Shown here: positions 33,585-43,279 of the stretch, one piece after another
Numbering within the stretch: the stretch's first letter is position 1
Layout of the letters: each line of letters starts with the position of its first letter
Source of the DNA: an uncultured Pelagibacteraceae bacterium
Lineage (GTDB): Bacteria; Pseudomonadota; Alphaproteobacteria; Pelagibacterales; Pelagibacteraceae
Direction of reading: 5' to 3'
DNA length: 64,000 nt
NCBI GenBank assembly: GCA_902560855.1
Contig: CACENJ010000001.1
Location: 62,001 to 126,000 of the forward strand
The notes under the pieces: generated by a model
Database searches by the model: none
What the model saw: only the letters and a program-made list of their open reading frames with translations
What the model was told of the DNA's origin: nothing
Made by a program: the position numbers and the translations under genes

Positions 33585-34196
33585 ATGAAACAAATAAATT
33601 TACAAGATAATTTAAGAAAAAAATTTAAAAAACAAGGTGTTAAGATGCTTGCTCCTGACACAATTTTTTTTTCTAAAGATACAAAAATAGGAAGAAATGT
33701 ATCAATTGATCCATATGTTGTTATTGGGGAAAAGGTAAAAATTAAAAATAATGTTAAAATCTTTTCTTTTTCGCATTTAGAAAATGTAAAAATAGAGAGC
33801 AATGTTAGAGTAGGTCCATATGCAAGATTGCGACCTGGTGCCATACTAAAATCAGGTTCTAGAGTTGGAAATTTTGTAGAAGTTAAAAAAAGTACTATTG
33901 GAAAAAATTCAAAGATTAATCATCTATCTTACATTGGGGACTCTTTTTTAGGTAAAAATGTTAACATAGGAGCTGGAACAATCACATGTAATTATGATGG
34001 AGTTAAAAAGAGTAGAACAAATATAAAAGATAAAGTTTTTATTGGATCTAATACTTCTTTAGTTGCTCCTGTAAAAATTAATGAGAATGCTGTCGTTGGA
34101 GCAGGATCAGTTATTACAAAAAATGTAAATAAAAGATCTCTGGCATTAACAAGATCTCCTCAAATTGAAATAAAAAATTATAAAAGAAAAAAATAA
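33585..34196 (+). CDS. glmU: GlmU C-terminal acetyltransferase domain as a stand-alone protein
   Basis: This 203-residue protein equals only the C-terminal half of the bifunctional GlmU (456 residues in E. coli). It begins at the linker helix before the left-handed beta-helix and keeps the acetyltransferase region: VGPYARLRPGA, GNFVEVKKS, the INHLSYIGD block whose histidine aligns with the catalytic base, NIGAGTITCNYDG and the RSPQ tail. It should acetylate glucosamine-1-phosphate with acetyl-CoA for peptidoglycan and LPS. The uridyltransferase half is absent; only 72 bases lie upstream. Its stop overlaps the glmS start. Confidence 0.88.
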   Translation: MKQINLQDNLRKKFKKQGVKMLAPDTIFFSKDTKIGRNVSIDPYVVIGEKVKIKNNVKIFSFSHLENVKIESNVRVGPYARLRPGAILKSGSRVGNFVEVKKSTIGKNSKINHLSYIGDSFLGKNVNIGAGTITCNYDGVKKSRTNIKDKVFIGSNTSLVAPVKINENAVVGAGSVITKNVNKRSLALTRSPQIEIKNYKRKK

Positions 34197-36013
34197 TGTG
34201 TGGGATAGTAGGAATAGTTAGTAATAAATCAGTATCTTCTAGCATCATAGGTGCTTTAAAAAAATTGGAATACCGTGGATATGACTCAGCAGGCATTTCA
34301 ACAATTAGCAAAGGTGAGATTAATGAAAAAAAATGCTCTGGAAGAGTTGATAATTTAGAAAAAATCTTATTTCAAAATCCTTCGGACGGAGATCTTGGAA
34401 TTGGACATGTTAGATGGGCAACTCATGGAATTCCAAACCAAATTAATGCACACCCACACTCATCTGAAGTAGTTTCTGTTGTACACAATGGTATAATTGA
34501 GAATTCGGATAAATTAAGAAAAGAATATCAGACCAAAGGCTATTCATTTAAATCACAGACTGACACTGAGGTTATAACAATAATATTAACAGATTTTTTA
34601 AAATCAGAAGATTTAATAAATTGTATTCATAAAACTTTGCAAAAACTAGAGGGAAGTTTTGCTTTAGGTGTAATTTTTAAAGATTTTAAAAATGTTGTTG
34701 TTGGAGCAAGAAGAGGAAGTCCTTTGGCCGTTGGATATGGACATAATGAAAATTTTATAGGATCTGACTCCTATGCTCTTAAAGCAATGACTAATAAAAT
34801 TTCTTATTTAGAAGATGGTGATTTTTGTTTTCTTTATAAAGAAAAAGTTGAATTTTATAATTCTGAAAAAAAGAAAATTAATAAAAAAATTTTTGAGTTG
34901 TCAAACGAAGATAATATTGCCGATAAAGGAGATTTTAAAGATTTTATGTCAAAAGAAATTGACGAACAGTCAATCACAACAAAAAAATGTATTAATGAAT
35001 ACTTGGATAAATCACGTAATGAAATAAATATTTATAATTTACCAATTGAACCAAAAAAAATTAATAAAATTAGATTAATTGCATGTGGAACAGCATATCA
35101 TTCTTGTTTAATGGCAAAATATTGGATCGAAGAATTTACATCAATAGATGTAGAAGCGGATATTGCTTCAGAATTCAGGTATAGAAATGTAAAATTAAAT
35201 TCTAATGATCTTTATATTTTTGTATCTCAGTCAGGTGAAACTGCTGACACTTATGCAGCTTTAGAAAAATGTAAAAAAAACAATGTTAAAACGTGTGGAA
35301 TAGTAAATGTCGTTGAAAGTTCTATTGCAAGATTGGCAGACTTTGTTTTGCCTATTCACGCGGGACCTGAAATTGGGGTAGCATCTACTAAGGCTTTTTT
35401 AGGCCAAATGCTAGTGCTTTACTTGTTAACTTTAAAAATTTCTAAAGATAGAAATGATATTGATACAGAAAAATATAAAAAATTAGTTATTGATTTAAAA
35501 AAATTACCAGAAAATATTAGAGCAACTTTATCTAAACAGGATGATATTCAAGTTATTGCAAGGGATTTTTTAACAGCTAAAGGCACAATGTATTTAGGCA
35601 GAGGTTATTCTTACCCAATCGCTATGGAAGGTGCACTTAAATTAAAAGAGCTATCTTATATACATGCTGAAGGTTATGCGGCAGGTGAAATGAAACACGG
35701 ACCTCTTGCCCTAATAGAGGATGGAATGCCAGTAATTGTTCTTTGTCCAAAAGATAGATATTTTGAAAAGACAATATCAAATATGCAAGAAGTTATAGCA
35801 AGAGGAGGAAAGGTAATTATGATTACCGACGATACCTCTGAAACTATGAATGAGAATATTAGATTTAAATTTCAAATACCCAGAACTAATTCTACTATAA
35901 ATTCTTTCTTATTAAGTATTCCAATCCAATTTTTAGCTTACCACGTAGCTTTATTAAAAAATTGTGACATTGATAAACCTAGAAACTTAGCAAAATCAGT
36001 TACTGTTGAGTAA
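34196..36013 (+). CDS. glmS: Glutamine-fructose-6-phosphate aminotransferase
   Basis: This 605-residue enzyme makes glucosamine-6-phosphate from glutamine and fructose-6-phosphate. Cys2 (MCGIVGI) is the glutaminase nucleophile. The N-terminal glutamine amidotransferase domain runs to about residue 230. Two SIS sugar-isomerase domains follow, the first with LIACGTAYHS near 292 and VSQSGETADT near 342, and the second ending in the KPRNLAKSVTVE tail. It overlaps glmU by one base (TAATG), so the two are coupled. No glmS ribozyme or sRNA site is apparent. Confidence 0.96.
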   Translation: MCGIVGIVSNKSVSSSIIGALKKLEYRGYDSAGISTISKGEINEKKCSGRVDNLEKILFQNPSDGDLGIGHVRWATHGIPNQINAHPHSSEVVSVVHNGIIENSDKLRKEYQTKGYSFKSQTDTEVITIILTDFLKSEDLINCIHKTLQKLEGSFALGVIFKDFKNVVVGARRGSPLAVGYGHNENFIGSDSYALKAMTNKISYLEDGDFCFLYKEKVEFYNSEKKKINKKIFELSNEDNIADKGDFKDFMSKEIDEQSITTKKCINEYLDKSRNEINIYNLPIEPKKINKIRLIACGTAYHSCLMAKYWIEEFTSIDVEADIASEFRYRNVKLNSNDLYIFVSQSGETADTYAALEKCKKNNVKTCGIVNVVESSIARLADFVLPIHAGPEIGVASTKAFLGQMLVLYLLTLKISKDRNDIDTEKYKKLVIDLKKLPENIRATLSKQDDIQVIARDFLTAKGTMYLGRGYSYPIAMEGALKLKELSYIHAEGYAAGEMKHGPLALIEDGMPVIVLCPKDRYFEKTISNMQEVIARGGKVIMITDDTSETMNENIRFKFQIPRTNSTINSFLLSIPIQFLAYHVALLKNCDIDKPRNLAKSVTVE

Positions 36014-36082
36014 ATAATACTTATAAAAAAACAAATTTACTTTTATAATATCTAATCTATATATACATCTTAGAGTTGTATT

Positions 36083-37462
36083 ATGAAAAAATGGAAATTA
36101 AGTAGTTGGAAAAATTATCCTGTAAAACATATTCCAAAATATGAGGATGAAAAAGAACTAAATATGGTTCTTAACAAAATTAAAAACTTTCCTCCTTTGG
36201 TATTTGCAGGTGAGACAAGACATCTAAAAGAGCAACTAGCCAACGTCGTTGATGGAAAAGCTTTTTTATTACAAGGAGGAGACTGCGCTGAAAGTTTTGC
36301 AGAATTTAATCCAGACAATATAAGAGATTATTTTAAAGTTATTTTACAAATGTCCTTAGTTTTAACTTATTCTGCATCACTACCAGTTGTTAAGCTAGGA
36401 AGAATAGCTGGACAATTTTCGAAACCCAGGACATCTCCTACAGAGAAACAGGGAAATAAAGAATTACCAAGTTACTTAGGAGATAATATAAATGGAATTG
36501 AATTTAGTGAAAAAGCAAGAAAACCAGACCCAAAAAGATTATTTAAAGCATACTCTCAAGCAGCTTCTACTTTAAATTTAATAAGAGCTTTTTGTCACGG
36601 CGGTTTCGCAGATCTTAAAAAGGTACACCTTTGGAATTTAGGTTATATAAAAAAAAGTCCTCAAGCAAAAAAGTTTAAAGAACTAGAAGATAAAATTGCC
36701 GATGCTTTGGCTTTTATGGATGCTTGTGGAATAAATTCTGATTTTAACAGAAGACTCAAAACTGTAAATTTTTGGACATCGCACGAAGCATTACTATTAC
36801 CTTTTGAAGAAAGCATGACAAGAGTTGACTCTACTACTGGAGAATACCATGATACATCTGCTCATTTTGTTTGGATAGGTGATAGAACAAGACAGCTAGA
36901 AGGTGGTCACGTTGAGTTTTGTAGAGGTATAGAAAATCCAATTGGAATTAAATGTGGACCTACTTCAAAACCTGATGAAATAGTAAAAATTATTGATGTT
37001 TTAAATCCTAAAAATGAAAAAGGTAAAGTCACATTAATCTCTAGATTCGGCTATCAAAATGTAGAGAAATTTTTACCAAAATTAATTAAAGCAATTAAAA
37101 AAGAGGGTTTAAATGTAATCTGGTCTTGTGATCCTATGCATGGTAATACAATAAAATCAGCAACAGGTTTTAAAACCAGACCATTTAACAATGTTTTAAA
37201 TGAAGTTAAAAATGTATTTGCGGTTCATCAAAGTGAAGGGTCTTATGCAGGCGGTTTGCATATTGAAATGACTGGCCAAGATGTTACAGAATGTACTGGT
37301 GGTGCTCAAAAAATTTCCGATCGTGATTTATCTAACAGATATCACACTCATTGTGATCCTAGATTAAATGCAAACCAAGCCTTAGAACTAGCTTTTTTAA
37401 TTTCCGACGAGATTAAAAAGAATTCCATTTATGCGAGAAGTGGAATTAGAGCGGCTTCTTAG
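36083..37462 (+). CDS. 3-deoxy-7-phosphoheptulonate synthase, class II
   Basis: This enzyme condenses PEP with erythrose-4-phosphate, the first step of aromatic amino acid synthesis. The 459-residue class II (plant-type) form is shown by WSSWKNYPVKH-like start residues, FLLQGGDCAESF near residue 69, KLGRIAGQF near 115, KPRTSPTE near 122, and HLWNLGYI and HFVWIGDRTRQLEGGHVEF later. It is unlike the class I AroFGH enzymes. A 69-base gap follows glmS. A candidate promoter TTATAA-17-TATAAT (36021-36049) lies in that gap. Confidence 0.93.
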   Translation: MKKWKLSSWKNYPVKHIPKYEDEKELNMVLNKIKNFPPLVFAGETRHLKEQLANVVDGKAFLLQGGDCAESFAEFNPDNIRDYFKVILQMSLVLTYSASLPVVKLGRIAGQFSKPRTSPTEKQGNKELPSYLGDNINGIEFSEKARKPDPKRLFKAYSQAASTLNLIRAFCHGGFADLKKVHLWNLGYIKKSPQAKKFKELEDKIADALAFMDACGINSDFNRRLKTVNFWTSHEALLLPFEESMTRVDSTTGEYHDTSAHFVWIGDRTRQLEGGHVEFCRGIENPIGIKCGPTSKPDEIVKIIDVLNPKNEKGKVTLISRFGYQNVEKFLPKLIKAIKKEGLNVIWSCDPMHGNTIKSATGFKTRPFNNVLNEVKNVFAVHQSEGSYAGGLHIEMTGQDVTECTGGAQKISDRDLSNRYHTHCDPRLNANQALELAFLISDEIKKNSIYARSGIRAAS

Positions 37463-37500
37463 ACGTTTGTAAAAGAAATCCTTTAACGTATATTTGATTT

Positions 37501-38238
37501 ATGGAAGTTAGTAAAAAAATTGTGTTTATAAAAGATTGGATATTGAATTATGTAAATTCAATGCCAAAGAAAGCGGAATCTTTAGTAATAGGAATATCTG
37601 GAGGAATAGACTCTTCGGTAACAAGCACTTTATGTGCAATGACAGGTATAAAAACAATTATTTTAACTATGCCCATTAAACAAAAAACAAATCAACACGA
37701 TCTAAGTATTAAACATCAAGAATGGTTAAAAAAAAATTATAAAAATGTTGAATCACATACTATTAAACTTGATGAATTATTTAACTTATTTAAGGCTTCC
37801 TTATCAAATTTTGATCAAGATCATGGAATGGCGAATTCAAGAGCAAGGTTAAGAATGACAACGTTATATCAAGTAGCATCTGCTAATAATGGAATTGTCG
37901 TTGGAACAGGAAATAAAGTTGAAGATTTTGGAGTAGGTTTTTACACTAAATATGGAGACGGAGGAGTTGATATATCGCCGATCGCTGACTGTAATAAATC
38001 TGAAATTTGGGAGCTAGGAAAAGAATTAAAAATATTAAATGAAATTATTGAAGCACCTCCTACAGATGGTCTATGGGATGATGGAAGAACTGATGAAGGA
38101 CAATTGGGCTTATCTTATAAAGAACTAGAAGAGGCAATGGTAAATGATAAATCTTCAAATAGAGAAAAATATCTCAAAATAAGAAAAAGCAATTTACATA
38201 AAATGCAACCAATACCAGTTTGTAAAATTCCAAAATAG
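37501..38238 (+). CDS. nadE: NAD synthetase (ammonia-dependent size)
   Basis: This 245-residue enzyme converts deamido-NAD to NAD with ATP. The P-loop-like motif VIGISGGIDSSV is near residue 28, GTGNKVEDFGVGFYTKYGDGG near 138 and DGLWDDGRTDEGQLGLSY near 188. The nitrilase glutaminase domain of long NadE is absent, so it uses free ammonia or a partner. It lies 38 bases after the DAHP synthase and two bases before cysS. Confidence 0.93.
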   Translation: MEVSKKIVFIKDWILNYVNSMPKKAESLVIGISGGIDSSVTSTLCAMTGIKTIILTMPIKQKTNQHDLSIKHQEWLKKNYKNVESHTIKLDELFNLFKASLSNFDQDHGMANSRARLRMTTLYQVASANNGIVVGTGNKVEDFGVGFYTKYGDGGVDISPIADCNKSEIWELGKELKILNEIIEAPPTDGLWDDGRTDEGQLGLSYKELEEAMVNDKSSNREKYLKIRKSNLHKMQPIPVCKIPK

Positions 38239-38240
38239 TT

Positions 38241-39602
38241 ATGAATAAAGATATTTTTCTATCAAATAGTTTAGGAAATAAAAAAGAAAAATTTGTTCCA
38301 ATAAATAGCAATAAAGTAGGAATGTATGTTTGTGGACCTACCGTTTATGACGATCCACATATTGGAAATGCAAGACCATTAGTTGTTTTTGATATCCTAT
38401 ATAGAGTTTTAAAATGTAAGTTTGGCGAGAAAAAAGTTACTTACGTAAGAAACATTACTGACATAGATGATAAAATAATTCAATCATCTAATGAAAAAAA
38501 AATATCGATACAAAAATTAACAACAGACATTACAAAAAACTTTCATGAAGATTGTATTTATTTAGGATGTGAGAAACCTACATTTGAACCAAAAGCAACT
38601 GAAAATATTTTGTTAATGATTGAAATGATTAATAAATTAATTCAAAATGGATATGCGTACTTAAATAATTATCATGTCTATTTTGAAGTTAAAAAATTTA
38701 AAGATTATGGAAAATTGTCTAACAAAAAACTTGATGAATTAATAGCAGGATCTAGAGTTGAGGTATCAGAAAATAAAAAAAATCCAGAAGATTTTGTTTT
38801 ATGGAAACCTTCAAATAATAATGAGCCATTTTGGGAATCCCCATGGGGAAAAGGTAGACCTGGTTGGCATTTAGAATGCTCTGCAATGTCAAAAAAATTT
38901 TTAGGAGACAAATTTGATATCCATGGAGGAGGTAGAGATTTAATTTTTCCTCATCATGAGAATGAAATTGCACAATCAAGATGTGCCAATGAAAATGAAA
39001 CTTTCGCAAATTATTGGATACATAATGGTTTTATAACAATGTCAAATGAGAAAATGGCTAAATCACAAGGAAATATTTTAAGAATAAAAGCTTTTAGAAA
39101 TAATATAAGCGGACAAGTATTAAGATTTGCATTAATGACAACTCATTATAAGCAACCATTAGATTGGAATGAAAAATTAATATACCAATGTCAAAGTACA
39201 ATAAATAAATGGTATGAAAGCTATGTAGAATTAAAAAAAAAATTTTTAATTCCGGAAAATTATCTAGAGCCATTGTACGATGACTTAAATACCCCAGGTT
39301 ATATTGCTAATTTACATAAACTATTTGAAAAATCACAAAAAGGAGACAATAAAGATAAGGAAATTTTTGTTTCTGCTTGTAACTTTATAGGATTACTTAC
39401 AAGCTCAAAAGATGAATGGATAGAATTTAAAAAAAGAAAGTTATCTATAAATGAAAAGGAAATATTAAATAAAATTGATCAAAGAAATAAGGCAAGAGAG
39501 GATAAAAATTATAAATTGGCAGATCAAATAAGAAATGAATTATTAGATAAAGGTGTTTTAATTGAAGATACAGATGGTAAAACCACGTGGAAATTTAAAT
39601 GA
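38241..39602 (+). CDS. cysS: Cysteinyl-tRNA synthetase
   Basis: This 453-residue class I synthetase charges tRNA-Cys. The zinc cysteine and HIGH motif occur as CGPTVYDDPHIGNARP near residue 31, the KMSKS loop as KMAKSQG near residue 272, and further zinc ligands in WHLECSAM and HHENE near 213 and 239. Length matches the family. It starts two bases after nadE, and its stop overlaps the cimA start by four bases, so translation is coupled. Confidence 0.96.
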   Translation: MNKDIFLSNSLGNKKEKFVPINSNKVGMYVCGPTVYDDPHIGNARPLVVFDILYRVLKCKFGEKKVTYVRNITDIDDKIIQSSNEKKISIQKLTTDITKNFHEDCIYLGCEKPTFEPKATENILLMIEMINKLIQNGYAYLNNYHVYFEVKKFKDYGKLSNKKLDELIAGSRVEVSENKKNPEDFVLWKPSNNNEPFWESPWGKGRPGWHLECSAMSKKFLGDKFDIHGGGRDLIFPHHENEIAQSRCANENETFANYWIHNGFITMSNEKMAKSQGNILRIKAFRNNISGQVLRFALMTTHYKQPLDWNEKLIYQCQSTINKWYESYVELKKKFLIPENYLEPLYDDLNTPGYIANLHKLFEKSQKGDNKDKEIFVSACNFIGLLTSSKDEWIEFKKRKLSINEKEILNKIDQRNKAREDKNYKLADQIRNELLDKGVLIEDTDGKTTWKFK

Positions 39603-41200
39603 GCAAAGACAAAATATATATATTTGATACTACATTAAGAGATGGCGCTCAAACTCAAGGAGTCGATTTTTCTATTGATGATAAGTTAAAAATTGCAGAA
39701 GCTCTAGGAGGTTTGGGAGTTGATTATATAGAAGGAGGGTGGCCAGGTGCCAATCCAACTGATACAGAATTTTTTCAAAAGAAAATAAAACTTAAAAATT
39801 CAATATTAACTGCCTTTGGTATGACAAAAAAATCAGGAAGAAGTGCAGAAAATGATCCTGGTCTATCAGCATTACTAAATTCCAAAGCTCCTGCAATTTG
39901 TCTTGTTGGAAAATCTTGGGATTTTCACGTTGATGTAGCGCTTGGTATTTCAAATGAAGAAAATTTAGAAAACATAAGTGAAAGCACTAAACATTTTGTT
40001 AAACAAAAGAAAGAATTTATGTTTGATGCCGAACATTTTTTTGATGGATTCAAAAATAATAAAGAGTATGCAATTTCTTGTATAAAATCTGCATATGATA
40101 ATGGCGCAAGATGGATAGTTTTATGTGACACAAATGGTGGAACGCTTCCTCATGAAATTGGAGAAATAGTAACTGAGGTTACAAAAAATGTTCCTGGTAA
40201 TAATCTTGGAATTCATGCACATAACGACACAGGAAATGCCGTAGCCAATTCATTAGCTGCTATGCTAGCAGGCGCAAGACAGATTCAAGGAACTATAAAT
40301 GGATTGGGAGAAAGATGTGGTAATGCGAATTTAATGTCAATTATACCTACAATTCATTTAAAAGATAATTTTTCAAAAAAATTTACAACAAATATAAAAT
40401 CTGAAAATATAAACAAATTGACACAATGTTCTAGATTATTAGATGAGATTTTAAATAAAAAACCAAATCAGCATATGCCCTATGTTGGTGCTGCTGCTTT
40501 CTCTCACAAAGGTGGATTACATGTATCTGCTGTTCAAAAAGATCCTAAAACATATGAACACATAAAACCAGAGCTAGTGGGAAATGTTAGAAATATTATT
40601 ATTTCTGATCAAGCTGGAAAATCAAATATTATATCTAGATTAAAATCTATTGGCGTAAACTTTAAAGAAGATGATCCAAAAATAAAAAAATTGTTAGAAG
40701 AAGTTAAGGATAGAGAATTTATTGGCTATAGTTATGATGGGGCCGATGCATCATTCGAGTTATTAGCAAGACGGATTATGGGAGAAATTCCAAGATTTAT
40801 ATCAATTAAAGAATATGATGTAACTGTGAAAAAAGACCAATCAGGTAATATTATTTCTTCCGCTAAAGCAAAATTAGAAGTAGATAAAAAAATAATATTA
40901 TGTGAGGGACAAGGTAATGGACCAGTCCATGCTTTAGATAACGCAATAAGAAATAATGTGGATAAACTTGCAAAATATTCAAAATATTTGAAAGATTTAA
41001 AATTAGTTGATTATAAGGTTAGAATATTGAATACAGGTACTGAGGCAGTTACAAGAGTTTCAATAGAAAGCACAGACTCAAAAGGTAAAAATTGGTTTAC
41101 AATAGGTGTTTCATCAAACATTATAGAAGCTTCATTCAAAGCTCTTATAGACAGCTTAGATTTTAAATTATTTAAGGACAAAGCACCTGCTAGTAATTAA
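39599..41200 (+). CDS. cimA: (R)-citramalate synthase
   Basis: This 533-residue enzyme condenses pyruvate with acetyl-CoA to citramalate, a threonine-independent entry to isoleucine synthesis. The DRE-TIM barrel start FDTTLRDGAQTQGVDFSIDDKL, GGWPGANPTD, HAHNDTGNAVANSLAAMLAGA and the C-terminal LeuA-type regulatory dimer domain are visible. The GAQ in place of the GEQ of 2-isopropylmalate synthase, plus GGWPG, favours CimA over LeuA. It overlaps cysS by four bases and trmJ by one. Confidence 0.9.
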   Translation: MSKDKIYIFDTTLRDGAQTQGVDFSIDDKLKIAEALGGLGVDYIEGGWPGANPTDTEFFQKKIKLKNSILTAFGMTKKSGRSAENDPGLSALLNSKAPAICLVGKSWDFHVDVALGISNEENLENISESTKHFVKQKKEFMFDAEHFFDGFKNNKEYAISCIKSAYDNGARWIVLCDTNGGTLPHEIGEIVTEVTKNVPGNNLGIHAHNDTGNAVANSLAAMLAGARQIQGTINGLGERCGNANLMSIIPTIHLKDNFSKKFTTNIKSENINKLTQCSRLLDEILNKKPNQHMPYVGAAAFSHKGGLHVSAVQKDPKTYEHIKPELVGNVRNIIISDQAGKSNIISRLKSIGVNFKEDDPKIKKLLEEVKDREFIGYSYDGADASFELLARRIMGEIPRFISIKEYDVTVKKDQSGNIISSAKAKLEVDKKIILCEGQGNGPVHALDNAIRNNVDKLAKYSKYLKDLKLVDYKVRILNTGTEAVTRVSIESTDSKGKNWFTIGVSSNIIEASFKALIDSLDFKLFKDKAPASN

Positions 41201-41913
41201 TGTCATTTTCAAACATTTCTTTTATTCTTAACAAGCCCCAATTGTCAGAAAATATTGGAGCTTGCGCAAGAGCATTAAAAAATTTTAACTTTAAAAAACT
41301 AGTTGTAATAAATCCAAAGCCTTTGTTTCCAAATGATAAAATTATAGCCACATCAGTTGGAGCAAAAAATATAATTAATAATACTAAGATTTATGAAAAT
41401 ATTGAATCTTCCATTAAAAAAGTTGATATTTTGATTGCTACAACTTCAAGATTAAGAAATAAAAATATTAAAAATATTAGTTTAAACAACTTAAATAAAA
41501 TCGATTTTAGTAAAAAAATTGCTTTTTTATTTGGCTCCGAAGCATCAGGATTATCAAACAAAGAAATTAGTTTTGCCAACTGCATTATGCATATTCCCTC
41601 TAACCCACATTTTAAATCACTAAATTTATCACATAGTGTAATAATTGTTGCTCAAGTACTTTTTAATTTATTTAAAATAAAAAAATTAAAAAATTCTAAG
41701 TCAAAAAAAATAACAATCGCTAGTAAAAAAGACATTCAATCATTATCTAATCTTTGCATTAAACATCTTGAAAATATAAATTTTTTTAAACCTTTAGAAA
41801 AAAAACCCATAATGTTAGAAAACCTAAGAAGCATTTTTTATAAAATGGAATTGTCACAAAAGGAAATTCGCATTTTATCAAGTGTATTTGTAAATCTTGC
41901 CAAAAAAAGGTAG
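41200..41913 (+). CDS. trmJ: tRNA 2'-O-methyltransferase, TrmJ type
   Basis: This 237-residue SPOUT-family enzyme is the TrmJ kind, which methylates the 2'-OH at position 32 of certain tRNAs. The N-terminal ILNKPQLSENIGACARALKNF, LFGSEASGLSNKE near residue 108 and IPSNPHFKSLNLSHSV near 130 are the three conserved motifs, including the SAM-binding knot. The C-terminal helical extension matches TrmJ. It is coupled to cimA through a one-base overlap and is followed by rpsD after 41 bases. Confidence 0.9.
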   Translation: MSFSNISFILNKPQLSENIGACARALKNFNFKKLVVINPKPLFPNDKIIATSVGAKNIINNTKIYENIESSIKKVDILIATTSRLRNKNIKNISLNNLNKIDFSKKIAFLFGSEASGLSNKEISFANCIMHIPSNPHFKSLNLSHSVIIVAQVLFNLFKIKKLKNSKSKKITIASKKDIQSLSNLCIKHLENINFFKPLEKKPIMLENLRSIFYKMELSQKEIRILSSVFVNLAKKR

Positions 41914-41914
41914 A

Positions 41915-41942
41915 TTGACATAATTATCAAGATGTTTATAAA
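41915..41942 (+). promoter_or_regulatory. Near-consensus sigma-70 promoter of rpsD
   Basis: A perfect TTGACA (41915-41920) is followed after 16 bases by TATAAA (41937-41942). Start of transcription would fall near 41949, about six bases before the rpsD ATG at 41955. No ribosome-binding site can fit in so short a leader. It is the best -35 match I noticed in the window. Confidence 0.6.
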
Positions 41943-41954
41943 CCCTCGTACTAA

Positions 41955-42572
41955 ATGACAAAAAGATTAAACTCTAAACATAAAGTTGACAGAAGACTTA
42001 AAGTTAATTTATGGGGTAGACCAAAAAGTCCTTTTAATTCCAGAGCGTACCCACCCGGTCAGCATGGACAAACGAAATCATCAAAACCATCTGACTATGG
42101 TATACAACTTCAAGCTAAACAAAAGTTAAAATCATATTATGGAAACATAAATGAAAGACAATTTAGAAATCTTTACAAAAAAGCAATAATGAAAAAAGGC
42201 GATAGTGCAGAAAACTTGATTGGACTATTAGAAAGAAGATTAGATGCAGTAGTATACAGGTCAAAATTATCAACAACTATATTTGCTGCAAGACAATTAA
42301 TTAATCATGGTCATGTCAAAGTAAATGGCAAAAAAGTAAATATTTCTAGCTATCAACTTAAAGAGGAAGAAACAATTGAAGTAAGAGATAAATCAAAAAA
42401 ATTAATTTTAATCGACGTTGCTTTAGCAAATAAAGAGAGAGAAGTTCCTGAATACTTACAAGTAGATGAAAAAAATAAAAAAGTTAAATTTGTGAGAATA
42501 CCTAAATTTGAAGAAGTGCCTTATCCTATTGCAATGGAGCCTAACTTAGTTATTGAGTACTATTCAAGATAA
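41955..42572 (+). CDS. rpsD: 30S ribosomal protein S4
   Basis: S4 nucleates 30S assembly and binds 16S rRNA. The 205-residue length is normal. The N-terminal domain contains [17 protein letters not shown] and RAYPPGQHG. The S4 RNA-binding domain begins near residue 92 with [14 protein letters not shown] and holds [16 protein letters not shown], and the C-terminal [13 protein letters not shown] is typical. The zinc cysteine cluster seen in some S4 proteins is missing, which is common. It is monocistronic or heads the following pair, whose first gene begins 11 bases after it. Confidence 0.97.
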   Translation: MTKRLNSKHKVDRRLKVNLWGRPKSPFNSRAYPPGQHGQTKSSKPSDYGIQLQAKQKLKSYYGNINERQFRNLYKKAIMKKGDSAENLIGLLERRLDAVVYRSKLSTTIFAARQLINHGHVKVNGKKVNISSYQLKEEETIEVRDKSKKLILIDVALANKEREVPEYLQVDEKNKKVKFVRIPKFEEVPYPIAMEPNLVIEYYSR

Positions 42573-42583
42573 TTAATAATCTA

Positions 42584-43279
42584 ATGAAGAAAATATCATA
42601 TGATGGCTATGAGCTTGATTATTTTGACGATGCATATAACTTTAGAAAATATCAAATAGAATTAATTAAAAAATATTTATCACAAACGTTAGCTGAAATA
42701 GGTCCAGGGCAGGGAGGCTTAGTAAATTACTACAACAAATATATAAAAAATGTTTATCTTATTGAGCCTGAAAGTAAACTTTATAAAATTCTAAAGAAAA
42801 AATTTAAAAGTAAAAGAATAAAAATTAAAAACAATATATTAAAAAATGTAAAAAAAAAAAAATTTCAAACAATTATTTACTTTGATGTTTTAGAGCATAT
42901 AAAAAATGATTTAAACGAAGTAAAGGAAGCAAAAAGGAAAATGAATAAAAATGGATATCTAATTTTTAGCGTGCCAGCATTTCAGTATTTTTATAATAAT
43001 TTTGATGAAGCCGTGGGTCATCATAAAAGATATAGTAAAAATGATTTTAAAATTATAGGCAAAAAAACAGGGTTAAAAATTGAAAAATTGATTTATTATG
43101 ATAGTGTTGGTTTTTTGTTATTAATTTTGAACAAAATTTTTTCTCTTTCCTCAAAAAACCTTGGTTATAAAATTAAACTATGGAATTTTTTAATGCCAAT
43201 TTCTAAAATAATTGATTTTCTAACCTTTAATCAGTTTGGAAAATCTTTATTGTGTGTTTATAGAAATGATAAAAAATAA
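42584..43279 (+). CDS. Class I SAM-dependent methyltransferase
   Basis: This 231-residue methyltransferase has the SAM motif LAEIGPGQGGLVNYY near residue 36, FDVLEHIKND near 102 (post-motif typical of Methyltransf_11/UbiG-like), and FSVPAFQYFYNNFDEAVGHHKRY. The last phrase, with GHHKRY, is common in methyltransferases that sit with sugar or polyprenol glycosyltransferases. It overlaps the following membrane protein gene by 14 bases. The C-terminal hydrophobic stretch (about 165-185) may touch the membrane. Substrate unknown; a glycan or lipid-linked sugar is a guess. Confidence 0.8.
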   Translation: MKKISYDGYELDYFDDAYNFRKYQIELIKKYLSQTLAEIGPGQGGLVNYYNKYIKNVYLIEPESKLYKILKKKFKSKRIKIKNNILKNVKKKKFQTIIYFDVLEHIKNDLNEVKEAKRKMNKNGYLIFSVPAFQYFYNNFDEAVGHHKRYSKNDFKIIGKKTGLKIEKLIYYDSVGFLLLILNKIFSLSSKNLGYKIKLWNFLMPISKIIDFLTFNQFGKSLLCVYRNDKK

